A stretch of 29,815 bases of DNA from Schoenoplectus triqueter (lineage: Eukaryota > Streptophyta > Magnoliopsida > Poales > Cyperaceae). The notes beneath the pieces were generated by a model. That model saw only the letters and a program-made list of their open reading frames with translations, was not told the origin of the DNA and did not search any database. This document shows, in pieces, positions 20,272-29,815 of this stretch (position 1 is the first letter of the stretch; each line of letters begins with the position of its first letter). The position numbers were made by a program, and so were the translations under genes. Where the stretch lies: assembly GCA_964058805.1 (NCBI GenBank), contig CAXKVV010001476.1, positions 1 to 29,815 on the forward strand. The letters run 5' to 3'.

Positions 20272-22495
20272 TTATCTGTCACAAACCTCATCAAGATAAT
20301 ATATCATATAACATTAAATTCATCAAAGAACAAATTTCTTACCTAATATCCTGATGCTTCTTTGTTGCTTTGTTTACAGATCCTGTACATAACAGGCAAT
20401 GCATCATTCCTACTGTTTTTTGTTATTTTTAGTAGCTTCCTCCGATAAATCAATTTGAGATAAAATTTGTTGAATACATATGTATTCCTAGCTGTATATT
20501 CGCGCATTGTAGCAATTTTTTTAATTTAAAATGAGAAAATTTTAAAAACATAAAAAAAATAAAGATGTGCAATACTAGTATACACCATAAAATAGTAATA
20601 ATCAACATAAAAACTAATATCTTAGCAAGCATAATAAAGGTAATAGTATATTATCTTATTTCTGATTTTACCTGTCTGAGGAAGCAACTGGTGGTCTGTA
20701 ACTGTGAATTTTAGAAGGAGAGATTATTTTTTTTATCTGAATCAACTCAGCTGTGCAAATGAAATATACTGGTATACCTGAGGAAACAATTGCTGCCTGT
20801 GCAACAACAACTTGCTACATGGTCAGAAGCTGATTTTTTTTTTCTATCATTCTATTTGATATGGGACTTTGCAAAAAGTCAGCCTTAACAAGTACAAGCA
20901 CAAGAGAAAATATCCTGCATCATTTTAAAAGAAAATAAATATGAAAATTAAAATAAATATATGGTTATATCTTTGTATCTTGAAACCTGAAGTGAAGAGA
21001 AAAAAGATGCTGATTAATTTTATTTAAATAATGAATTAACCAACTGATGCGAAGAGCGTGGTTATAAACCATCTGTAAGTAAATTAGTAAACATAGTAGT
21101 AGTACTTTCTATATATGGTTAACAAATATATAATTAAATTAGTAAATATGATAATGGTACTTATAGATATAATCCACCAGTTCATCACTATGCACATTTC
21201 CAATATATTACAATTAATTTAGTAAATATTATAGTGGTACTTTCTATAGTATGGTTAACAAATCAGTAGAGACACCTATGATGGTATCCGAAACTGCAAA
21301 ATATAACAGATATTCTATTTGATTCTTTATCCTATAACCTTTTTTTATTTGATTTCTTTTCTAACCAACAACAAAAGGGTAACATGAAAAACCTATATCA
21401 TACAAGACCGCTATGTTAATGAAATCCATATATACATACATACAAGAGATTTTAAATTTCAATTGAAGAGAGATGCGACACTAACTTTAAATGAAGGCTC
21501 TAGTTCTTTTTCTCCTAGCTTGTCAGAATTCTCAATCACAATGTAGTGTAAATCCTTCACAATCATCTAAAAAGTAAACATTTCAAAATGTAAGGAAAAG
21601 AGAAACAATTCAAAAGACAATCATAAGTTCATAACAAACAAAATATAGGATCAGTACCATGAACATAAATATTGCTGCTATACAAGAGATCTAACAATAG
21701 AAACTCTTATCATGCAGCTACTCCCAAATTTACTACAGAATAAAATACTAAATTCTATATTATCCTCATGTATGAAGTTCCCTAGAAATAATGACTCGTA
21801 ACAAATATAATGATGATAATCAGAGATATTGGTAATTTTAATTTCTCTCCACGTGTACCAGTATCCATTATGAAACCTTGAATAAACAAAAGTACATGAA
21901 AGACAAATTTATTTCTTATTTCCTCTCTAGAAGCAAATAAGCACAAGTCAAATTATTGTCCTTTCTCTGGAGAAGTATATTTCCATCGAAAAACCTAAGT
22001 CCACTACAGAAGTTTTTGCAAAACAGCCAAAGGAGAATAAAAAAAATAAGTTTATTAAAATCATACGAAGTAATTAATGAAAATTATTAGCACAACATGT
22101 ATGCTCGCAATAAGCACTAATCCTACAGGTCCTGATCTAAGAAGAAATCTAGAGCAATTAACTTACAGATCTCAGAATACCCCAAAACAGTACCGCCCAA
22201 CTATCAGCTCTAAATCCTTGAAATTCACTAAAAATGACACATAACTTCGAAAAAAGTATAAAGGGGAAGGGAGCAGGAACCTTTCTGAAATCGGCGAGAG
22301 ATAGTAATGATTGAGAGGTGTGGCTCCTGATCGGGAGGGAGAGAGGGAGAGGCGGATAACGACAGAGGGATGAGATTCGAAAAAGAAAGGATTACCTTCT
22401 TGCACGAACCAGAAGAGAGTTAGGTAGGAGGCGGCAACGCTCGAGATCGCAGTTAATTTCCACCAGGATCTGAAGTCGGGGAGCGCACACCGCAT
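20272..22495 (-). CDS. Unknown small membrane-anchored protein; exon 1 likely, later exons speculative
   Basis: The first exon, 22495-22396, reads MRCALPDFRSWWKLTAISSV followed by AASYLTLFWFVQE: a short cytosolic-like start and one hydrophobic signal-anchor segment, ending at a good donor GAAG|GTAATC. The frame is open further upstream but has no ATG there, so this start is preferred. The region before it is GA-rich and looks like a plant leader. Candidate later exons 20701-20672 and 20382-20343, both with correct GT-AG borders, keep the frame in phase 1 and add VTDHQLLPQTGSVNKATKKH and a few more residues. A stop follows after the acceptor at 20276. That gives only 57 residues. A competing terminal exon begins at 21567 after TTTTTAG. 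I recognise no family. A long non-coding transcript is possible. Confidence 0.3.
21080..21263. repeat. Degenerate tandem repeat, 3 units
   Basis: TAAATTAGTAAACATAGTAG and GTACTTTCTATATATGGTTA recur as diverged units starting near 21080, 21135 and 21215. Spacing is uneven (about 55-80 bp). They lie in the presumed long intron of the unknown minus-strand gene. Confidence 0.6.
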
Positions 22496-22559
22496 CTTAT
22501 CGCCCGAGGCATGTTGGCCCTTCGGCGTTGCTCTGGTGCCAGTCCCATTTTCGGCCACA

Positions 22560-22700
22560 ATGCTACTAGACTGGGGAGGAGATGATGTCGGCTCTAGAGT
22601 TTAGGGTTTGATAAAGAGAGCGAAAGAGAGAATTTGAGAGAGCGGAGAGACGGGAGAGAAATAATGAGATGAGATGAGATGTGGGAGTAGATGAGCATTG
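22560..22700 (-). promoter_or_regulatory. Pyrimidine-rich leader/promoter of the unknown minus-strand gene
   Basis: On the minus strand this reads as dense CT/TCTC repeats, including a (CATCT)n run at about 22665-22682, directly upstream of the candidate first exon. No clear TATA box was seen. The signal supports transcription starting here, but it is only compositional. Confidence 0.35.
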
Positions 22701-23019
22701 GCTGCTATGAACAAAACGGAGAGGAACGCATGGAAATTGATGCGATCATAACCTTTCATTTAGATCGAACTAAATCATAATCGTTAAGGATAAAATGAGT
22801 ATTATAAAAAGATGGATTTATCTCTTAATTTTTAGCTGCTGTATAGAGTATACATAATGGGTCCGTTTGGCAAATCAAGGAATAGCTTTGAAAGAGTGGT
22901 AATTTTGGAAGAATGATAGAATAGTATTTTTTTTAGAAGAGTGGTAGAAGAGTGGTATTCTTAACTATTCGGAAGAGCGAAAATATCGTTTGGCAGTTGT
23001 TACTCAGAATAGTTAAAAT

Positions 23020-24195
23020 ATGAATAATTATGATACTAATAATGATGATGATTATAATAATAGTAAAATAATAATCATAATAGTAAGATAATAATAATAA
23101 TAAAATAATAAAAAATAATTATAATAAATAATAATATTATAATAGTAATATAATAAAAATATAAACATAATCATAATATAGTAATATAATAATAAAAAAT
23201 TATAATTACAATCATAATTATAATAATATAATAATAAATAATCATAATTTTAATAATATAATAATCATAATCATAATCATGATAATAATAATTATAGTCA
23301 TAATCATAATAATATAATGATAATCATAATCATAATAATATAATAATAAAAATATAATCATAATCATAAAAATAATTATAAATAATTATAATTATAATAA
23401 TAATAATAAATTAATCATAACTATAATCAACATATAATAATATAATACAACATAATAAAATAATAATAAAGTATTAAAAAATAATCATAATAAATAATAA
23501 TATTATAATAGTAATATAATAAAAATATAAACATAATCATAATATAGTAATATAATGATAAAAAATTATTATTACAATCATAATTATAATAATATAATAA
23601 TAATAAGTAATCATAATTTTAATAATATAATTATAATATAATAATCATAATCATGATCATGATCATAATAATATAACCATAATCATAATAATATAATAAT
23701 AAAATAATAAAAATACAATCATAATCATAAAAATAATTATAAATAATTATAATTATAATAATATAATAATAAATTAATCATCACTATAATCAACATATAA
23801 TAATATAATACAATATAATAAAATAATAATAAATAATCATATCATAATCATAATCATCATAATATAATAATATAATAATAAATAATCTTGATCATAATAA
23901 TATAATAATAAAATAATTATATTTATATTCATAATATAATAATATAATATTAAAATTATATTTATAATAATAATAAATAATATAATAATACCAATGGTAA
24001 CGATAATATAATAACAATAATGATAATAATAATGATAATAATAATTTAATAATAATAATATAATGATAATAATAATAATAAATAATCATAATATTAATAT
24101 AATAATAAATTATAATCATAAATATAATATAATAATATAATAATACTAAATCTTAATCATAATCATAATATAATAATATAATATAATATAATCAA
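23020..24195. repeat. Long AAT/ATAATC-rich satellite with a 366-bp internal tandem duplication
   Basis: The block is almost only A and T, with scattered C and G, built from ATAATA, ATAATCATA and TATAATAATA units. Positions 23131 and 23497, and 23366 and 23732, begin long matching strings. The segment of about 23105-23465 is therefore duplicated in direct orientation at 23471-23835 with an exact 366-bp offset at both check points. Reading frames here, such as a Tyr/Ile-rich one on the minus strand, are artefacts. Confidence 0.85.
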
Positions 24196-24203
24196 ACAAT
24201 AAT

Positions 24204-24271
24204 CGCTATTCCGACGAGAGCTAATCCGGTATTCCACCTATAAGTTGGTATACCGGATTAGCGCTATTCCG
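24204..24271. repeat. Mini-hairpin flanked by 10-bp direct repeats
   Basis: GCTAATCCGGTAT (24220-24232) and ATACCGGATTAGC (24250-24262) form a perfect 13-bp stem with a 17-base loop. The unit is flanked by the direct repeat CGCTATTCCG (24204-24213 and 24262-24271). It lies at the right edge of the AAT satellite. Confidence 0.8.
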
Positions 24272-24365
24272 CACTCTTCTACTTAGTCTAAAATTCGTTT
24301 GGCAATCGGAATAGCTATTTTATTCCAACTTTTTGTTATTCCATTGGGTGCCAAACGGACCCAAT

Positions 24366-25262
24366 GAGAATATAAAGTTGTAACGGAGTTATCAATGGAC
24401 CGTCCGATTATAGAAAAAGTCATTGCTGTGTGTTTCGCATATTCATGAATCTATAGCTCGAAAGTCATGCCATCTGAAAACTCCAACTACGAAAATAAAC
24501 TTCTTACGTGAAGCTAGTATGAATTTAAGTTTTAAGGTTATCGGTGATTTTAACAATAGAATCAATTTAATTGTTTTTAGACAATAAATTATAAATATTT
24601 ATTGAAACCAACCTACTTGAGTGGTATATTTATAAGCTAATCGTTAATTTTGTTAAATTTATATTGTGATTTACAAATATTAACTCAATTATGTTTTTTT
24701 AATAATTAACAGAAATGATCTTAACAAACCAAAATCAATAGATACATTTTAACTTATATGTTTATATTTTTATATATTTATTCATGCTAATTCAAACAAA
24801 TGCAGCGATTTTTCCGCATCAAATTTTGTTAGAATGCACTTTATAATGGTTTGAGTGTGCTTGTTCATGTCTATAAATAATTCAAGCTTAGATAAATTTA
24901 AGAGAAGTTGGTATAACTTTTTGTGATGGTTTCATCATATCTAATAAAATTTTTTGGAGGCATCAGTACATAGTGATATTTTAAATCATTTCAAAATTAT
25001 AAAAAAATAAATAAAGATTGATCAACTGATGTAGGAGAAAACAGTAATAAAGATTTTAAGAAGTAAAATATATCTAAAGAGTTTATTTTAAATATGAGTG
25101 TATAGAAGATGACAATTCACATATTAAAATTTTTTAAATACACTTCATGTTTTTAAGTTTTTTATTTTTAAATCCTAAATTTTAGGGTTTATAATTTAAT
25201 ATTTAAGATTTTAGAATTGAGAAATATATTTGATATTATAGATTTACTGTAATCATTGTTAA
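24366..25262. other. AT-rich intergenic DNA
   Basis: No gene, RNA or clear repeat recognised. Composition is uniformly AT-rich on both strands. Confidence 0.5.
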
Positions 25263-25379
25263 TAAAAAATCATCATCATTATTATTAGCATCACTCCTAT
25301 TATTATGAATATTTATATTATTATTATCAATATGTAAACACTATTATTATTATCATATTATCATTGTCATTCTCATCAC

Positions 25380-25412
<33 letters not shown>

Positions 25413-25460
25413 TATTCTCATTATTATCAGTATAATTATCACTATTACTATCATTGGTTT
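25263..25460. repeat. Simple-sequence region with (ATC)n core
   Basis: A TTATTA/ATC low-complexity block with a perfect (ATC)n core at about 25374-25413. Confidence 0.9.
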
Positions 25461-25689
25461 TTTTTTTATATTTGAGATTTCTGTTCTCTATACTTTCAGA
25501 TTTGATTTGATTTCATTTCTACTCTAATTTATTTAGGATTAAAAACTTTGTTGTTTGCTTAGGCACAATGACTTCATACCCCCTCAAATTTGTAGGTTTT
25601 AGCAAGTTTCCCCTTAAACTTTTAATTATCATAAAAGTGTGTTCTGTGCACAAAAAGGTCTAGTCCAATGTGTGCTTAGGCATAACTAG

Positions 25690-26770
25690 GCATAGTCCTC
25701 AAGGGGTAGGTTGGGCCGGACTTCTAAAGAGCCTACGAAAGGGTCGGGTAAGGGCTGTGTTTGATAAGGGTTTTTAGAGGTCTGAATTTAAAGGATTTGA
25801 TTTCTAAAGGGTAAATTCAACTCTTGAGAAACATGATCCTTACTAATTCACTCGGATTCTAAGGGCCAGATAAGAGTTGGAGGGTAAAGGCTTGATATTA
25901 TTATTTTTTTGCTTATTATATATATTTTTATATTAATTTTTATTTGTTTAAAAAAAATTAAATTAATTTTTTTTATTTTGATGTTTTATTTTAATTTTTC
26001 TGCTTTTTCATATATTTTTAAGTGTAATTAATATACAATACAAAATATGAAATAAAGAGGTTGAGAAATGTTAGATTTGATAAGGGTCGGATTAGAAGAG
26101 TCTGTTTTTTAAAGATTGATTATGATCCTTATCATTAAAAAGGGCTAGATCTGACTTGTGAGGGGTTGGGTTCAAGGGCCGAACCCTTAAGGATCGAGCC
26201 CTAAAACCTGGTCCAGCCTCCCGTTGAGAAATCCGACCCTTATCTGATCCAGTTCCAACCCAATCCTATCATTTCCCTTGTAAGGTCCAAGCCTAACTTT
26301 GAAGAAATTAGTCATTTCCAATCTGATCCTTATCAAATCAGACCCTTAACAAACTCAACCCGACCCTTGTCAAACTTGATCCTTCCAACTCCTCGAGTGC
26401 TTTTCAAACCCGATCTTTTCTAAACCCTTGTGTTCTAATTATATTTAAAAAACTAAAAAACTAAAAAATATTTTTAAAAAAATATATATTTTTTACATTT
26501 ATAGTTATAAATTTTGCTTTATTTTTAATATTGTGTTGTATTTTAGTTATATTTAAAAAATCTAAAAAATAAAAATAATTAAAAAATGATAAAAGCCCTT
26601 TTAAATTTGTCCTTTACCAGTTTTTTAAGATTTGAAGAACCTGATAAAAATCAGACTCTCAAAGGTTGCACTCATCCTTTAAAAATTGAACTCTTTAAAA
26701 CTGGCCCTCTTATAAACCCGACCTTGAAAAGTCTAACACAACCCTTAAAACGACGCCTGTGTGCTCCAAA
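25690..26770. repeat. Large diverged palindrome with GGGTC/GACCC-rich arms
   Basis: Left of about 26160 the plus strand is rich in AAGGGTCGG, TTGATAAGGG and TAAAGGA words. To the right it is rich in their complements (GACCCTTATC, CCGACCC, TCCTTTA). A perfect 15-bp pair, GATAAGGGTCGGATT (26079-26093) with its inverse at 26230-26244, surrounds the hairpin GGGTTCAAGGGCCGAACCC near 26168. Outer arms are diverged and indel-rich, each with an AT-only island. Termini are not definable by eye. It is probably an old foldback-type element. The open frame at 26586-26888 lies inside it and is not a gene. Confidence 0.55.
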
Positions 26771-27910
26771 TTGGCCAGATTTCATCGTCAGATTATTTTT
26801 GAGAATTAGGTTTTTCCCGCAAGGTCTGTTTGCAAGTTACAAATTCAAACTAAATATGATTATCATTTACTATCATTTGGAAGTATAGAATGGTTGATCT
26901 TTTCAGAAATGAAATAGAACTTAGAAAAAAAGAAGAAGCAATAACCTGTTTTGATTTTTTGAAAAACAGAAAATGGAAAAATGAGCATGATAATGAACTA
27001 TTAACTTTAAATTTGCATGATACGGAAATAAATGGTGCGAATATATAACTTCAGATGTCCAAGCTTTCTATGGTTTCTAATTTTTGCGTTTTTCTGTTTG
27101 TTCAGTTGTATTTAAAATTCTAGTTCTAGATCTAAATTCTTCGTCCGTTAAATCGGAGAGAAATGCTCGATATATCATTACAAGGCTTAAAAAAAATTAG
27201 ACTATTATTTTAAAATTTCGAACTCATAACTAAAGGTGAAGGTTAGCACGGCACCCCATCTACAGAAAGTTTTTCCACCCTTTGTTGAGGAGGGCCAACT
27301 GTTGTAAATAACCGAAGAGTTGCATTGGTTTCTCAATGACGCAAGAAACATGGTCAACATGAGCCTTATGATCTGTAGATACTGACAACCTGATCATTCA
27401 CAAGTAAACAACAATCAGATGCACCATTTCATAAATCAGACATTCTTAACTTATTGATGATTCACAGAAATTAATACCATTTGAAGGATGAAAATTATAT
27501 CACCTCAGGTTGTAAAGGGCGCTTGTCTGCAGTTTTGCCCACCAGCACTAGGCAACAGAGCTTAATTCTAGTCTAATATATTTCGCCATTTACATTACAA
27601 AGTACAAGAATAGCACAAAAGCACAGAAAATACAATACTTCTAGGAAGGCCGTAGAAGTTGGAAAAAAAATAATAAAACCCTACTCTGACACCAAAAATT
27701 TTTTTTGCACCGAGAATCTAAGCCCCCAGTCCAGCACTATCCCTATCAAATTTTGGATCTACCATATTTTCCCGCACCTACAAAATAATTAAAAAGAAAG
27801 CTCTAACCAATTTACAAATATTCACCACCACCAATTTTACCCTCAAATTATAATTTTACCATTTACGTCCCTTTCCTCTCAAAACCTGAAAGTTGCAAGA
27901 ATCCTGAAAG
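26771..27910. other. Intergenic DNA and 3' UTR of the bromodomain gene
   Basis: The portion next to 27910, perhaps back to about 27540, should be the 3' UTR of the minus-strand bromodomain gene. The rest has no coherent exon. A more balanced stretch at about 27240-27400 carries no recognised motif. Confidence 0.5.
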
Positions 27911-29624
27911 CTAAAGTTGCAAGGCTAAATCTGGCTGCTGGGCTTCCAAATTAATGCCTGATGACTGACCTGGTGGTGTACCTGGCGAATTGAATCCGAT
28001 ATTGAGATCTGGTCTAAGCGTTTGTGGTTCTTTCATTTGCATATGTTGATTATGTGGCATTAAACCTTGCCATGGCAGCTGACCTTGGAGCCTTGTCAAA
28101 TCCCTTTGCACAGGAAACATCACCAAACCAGGGTTGCTATTGCAATTTTGTCCTTGTGGAGGCTGAGTGGCATTGTTAAGTGTGGTGCCACCCCTTGGGC
28201 TTGTATTAACCACCCTCCATACAGGAGCATTATGTGAAACATTGTTAGGCGTTGGTCTGACCTGAGTACCTAGAAAGGTTGGTACAGATCCTGGAACCGA
28301 TGCTGGTACAGTATTCACAGAGGGTTTGGTCTCATATGGAGGACCACCAAAGGAGATCCAGGATTTTTGCCCGGAAATTACAGGACCAACAGCCTTGGGG
28401 CTCTCAACTTCTTTCTTCACTGATTGAACTGGAGGACAAAAGCCTTTAGCAGAGCTCACACCTCTATTCATGTTTCCAGGTTGGTTTGTCAGAGCACCAA
28501 GTGACACATTTGACCTTTGAAATTTGTTGCTATTACTAGCATTTGATGTGTTAGCCACTGACTGATCCATCACTTGTTGCTTTGTGATGAACCCCATTGA
28601 ATGCACCTGCACAGAATTATGATTCTGCCCCATACTAGCACTACTAATTTGCCTTGGTGTGCTCACTTCTGGTGTCTTTAAGAATGGCTGGGGCATCTCA
28701 CTGGTGCTTTGTGAAGCAGCGGGACTCCTCCTAACTTGAGAATTCCCAACAGTTGACAGGCCAGCTTTGTTACTTTTTTGTTGTGCCTCTCTGACATTAT
28801 TGTTATTGCCTACAGGCTCAAACGTAGAAGCACCAAAGAGCCCATTATTCTGATCAGTAGCTCTTGGGGTGCTAGTTGTACCCAAATGTGCACCTACAGA
28901 GGCATTATTAATGGATCGAGATGATCTAGGCTGTTCAAATCGATTAGCTACAAAGATAATGGGAGGTGACTGAGGCTCAAATTCACTGACCCAGCCACGA
29001 CCAAATGTGGTTCCAGCAGGTAAAGACCCTTCAATCTTAGTAGAAGCTATTTTCCATGCAGTGGGGCTGAGAAATGCTGCAAAGCGGGCCAAGCTCCTTG
29101 CATAGAAATGTTCACTTTCCACCCCAATCTAATAAAGCAAACAAAAGTTAGACAGAAATAAGCAATTACGGTAATAACCTGCTTATGCCAAATGTAAATT
29201 GTCAACCAGACAAAATCTACCACGCAGGTTAAAAGGTGTTCAGAATAATCAATGGTTTGAAGATAAATACACCCAATATGTTGGAGAATAGAATTTAGTA
29301 AACTATGTAAGTAACACTCTCTTCTTTTTTACCCTTTTGGAGGGAGCAAGGGGGGAGATTAGCCAATGGGATTTTTTTTTTAATTTCCATTATTCTTTAC
29401 TTTAATAACTCAATTGCAGTGCAAAAATGAACATACAGAGAGAAGTTGCTTTGGTTCATCAGCAAAGATGTCAAATATAGGATCAGATGCTACTGAGTGC
29501 TGTTGTTCACATATGCCATAAGTTTTACGTCTATTCATATCAACAGGCTTTCTGATCTCATCAGGACTACACCTATTCTCATCTACAACTGGTGTATCCA
29601 CTGGCCTCGAAGGAGACTCCCTTG
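27911..29624 (-). CDS. Bromodomain-containing chromatin protein, C-terminal part (5' end outside window)
   Basis: Two minus-strand exons, 29624-29437 (starting in phase 1) and 29128-27911, join in phase 0 and encode about 467 residues. The family block spans the junction: DPIFDIFADEPKQLLS, then GVESEHFYARSLARFAAFLS, PTAWKIASTKIEGSLPAGTT and FGRGWVSE. The rest is a long Asn/Gln/Ser/Pro-rich low-complexity tail ending PDLALQL. This matches the region downstream of the bromodomain in plant proteins of the BRD1/BRD2/BRD13 type, acetyl-lysine readers in SWI/SNF remodelling complexes; the match is from memory, not from a search. The bromodomain itself must lie beyond 29815 on the minus strand and is inferred. 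The tail contains DLNIG and a terminal LALQL, both resembling EAR-type repression motifs. Intron 29129-29436 and everything above 29624 contain no other exon I can support. Confidence 0.85.
29129..29436 (-). other. Intron of the bromodomain gene
   Basis: A 308-bp intron with a GTATGT donor at the high end and a TTATTAG acceptor at the low end. It contains a T-run (about 29372-29382, plus strand) and nothing else noteworthy. Confidence 0.8.
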
Positions 29625-29815
29625 CTGAAATAAGCAGCAGATCACATAAAATAATGTCCAAGTCATTCTTGATTACAAGCTGGTATTACATCGGAAGGAA
29701 TAAGATCAAACTTCAAATTAAATTTCTAAATAAGTCAAAATATTGCAGTTGTCCACGATGCAGGAAATAATCAACACGTTATTCCCACTTAATTCCTCAG
29801 CCAATAATAAGTAAA

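Larger units (their letters stand above)
22859..24362. mobile_element. 1.5-kb terminal-inverted-repeat element (Tourist/PIF-Harbinger-like) filled with AAT satellite
   Basis: The ends are a perfect 14-bp inverted repeat, GGGTCCGTTTGGCA...TGCCAAACGGACCC. Both sides carry AAT (22856-22858 and 24363-24365), a candidate 3-bp duplication. GGG-starting termini with a CGTTTGG core and a 3-bp duplication are typical of Tourist/PIF-Harbinger MITEs. The TIR core CGTTTGGCA also recurs inside at about 22988 and 24296, so elements may be nested. About 1.15 kb of the interior is AAT/ATA satellite. No transposase is encoded. Confidence 0.75.

Noticed and set aside
21470..21570. Minus-strand frame starting MIVKDLHYIVIENSDKLGEK after a TTTTTAG acceptor
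   Set aside because: It looks protein-like, but its phase (0) does not match the upstream first exon (phase 1) and it has no clear donor. It is kept only as an alternative terminal exon.
22496..22558. N-terminal extension of the unknown membrane protein from 22558
   Set aside because: The codon is GTG and no in-frame ATG lies upstream before a stop. The ATG at 22495 is the more likely start.
23892..24119. Tyr/Ile-rich minus-strand frame
   Set aside because: It is translation of the AAT/ATA satellite with no protein character.
26586..26888. 100-residue plus-strand frame
   Set aside because: It lies in the arm of the large palindrome. Its Leu/Pro/Thr content follows the repeated CCTTTAAAA-type words.
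28720..29122. Start of the bromodomain exon as an independent gene beginning at 29122
   Set aside because: The codon there is GTG, and the reading frame continues upstream to the splice acceptor at 29129. This is an internal exon of a longer gene.

Overview
The window is nuclear DNA of a flowering plant. It has spliced genes with GT-AG introns, long AT-rich intergenic DNA, many small inverted-repeat transposons, simple-sequence arrays, and genes with clear angiosperm relatives. I could not place the species. The GC-rich first exon of the ankyrin gene is compatible with a monocot but does not prove it. No bacterial, viral, rRNA, tRNA or CRISPR features were seen.

Layout. 75-1285 (+) holds the last five exons of a RAD16-type SNF2/RING DNA-repair ATPase. 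1286-4013 is repeat-rich: a degenerate tandem repeat, then three inverted-repeat elements almost end to end (hAT-like 2728-3147, unclassified foldback 3176-3746, Mutator-like 3757-3913), then an (AT)n tract. 4050-5212 (+) contains exon-like but disrupted coding pieces, probably a pseudogene of unknown family. 6223-6852 (+) and 8090-8933 (-) are two convergent genes for related secreted cysteine-rich defensin-like peptides. The second carries a small foldback element in its intron. 9101-9428 (+) may encode a third, cysteine-poor secreted peptide, or may be a decayed relative of the first two. 9913-12859 (-) is a complete four-exon ankyrin/GPCR-chaperone-domain gene (ANKRD13-like), with a pyrimidine-rich leader extending to about 13.4 kb.

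13.4-20.2 kb is mostly AT-rich intergenic DNA with a GGGTC-rich inverted-repeat element (17451-17853), an approximately 88-116-bp tandem repeat (18.1-18.6 kb), and a long-armed foldback (19607-19982) of the same family as the defensin-gene intron insert. 20.3-22.6 kb (-) has one convincing first exon of an unknown small membrane-anchored protein with an uncertain downstream structure. 22859-24362 is a terminal-inverted-repeat element whose interior is more than 1 kb of AAT/ATA satellite with a 366-bp internal duplication. 24.4-27.9 kb contains simple repeats and a large diverged palindrome. 27911-29624 (-) is the 3' part of a plant bromodomain protein gene of the SWI/SNF-associated BRD1/2/13 type.

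The genes do not form a pathway. The three recognised housekeeping-type genes (DNA repair, membrane-protein quality control, chromatin) are separated by accessory DNA. The locally clustered biology is the small secreted peptide group at 6.2-9.4 kb.
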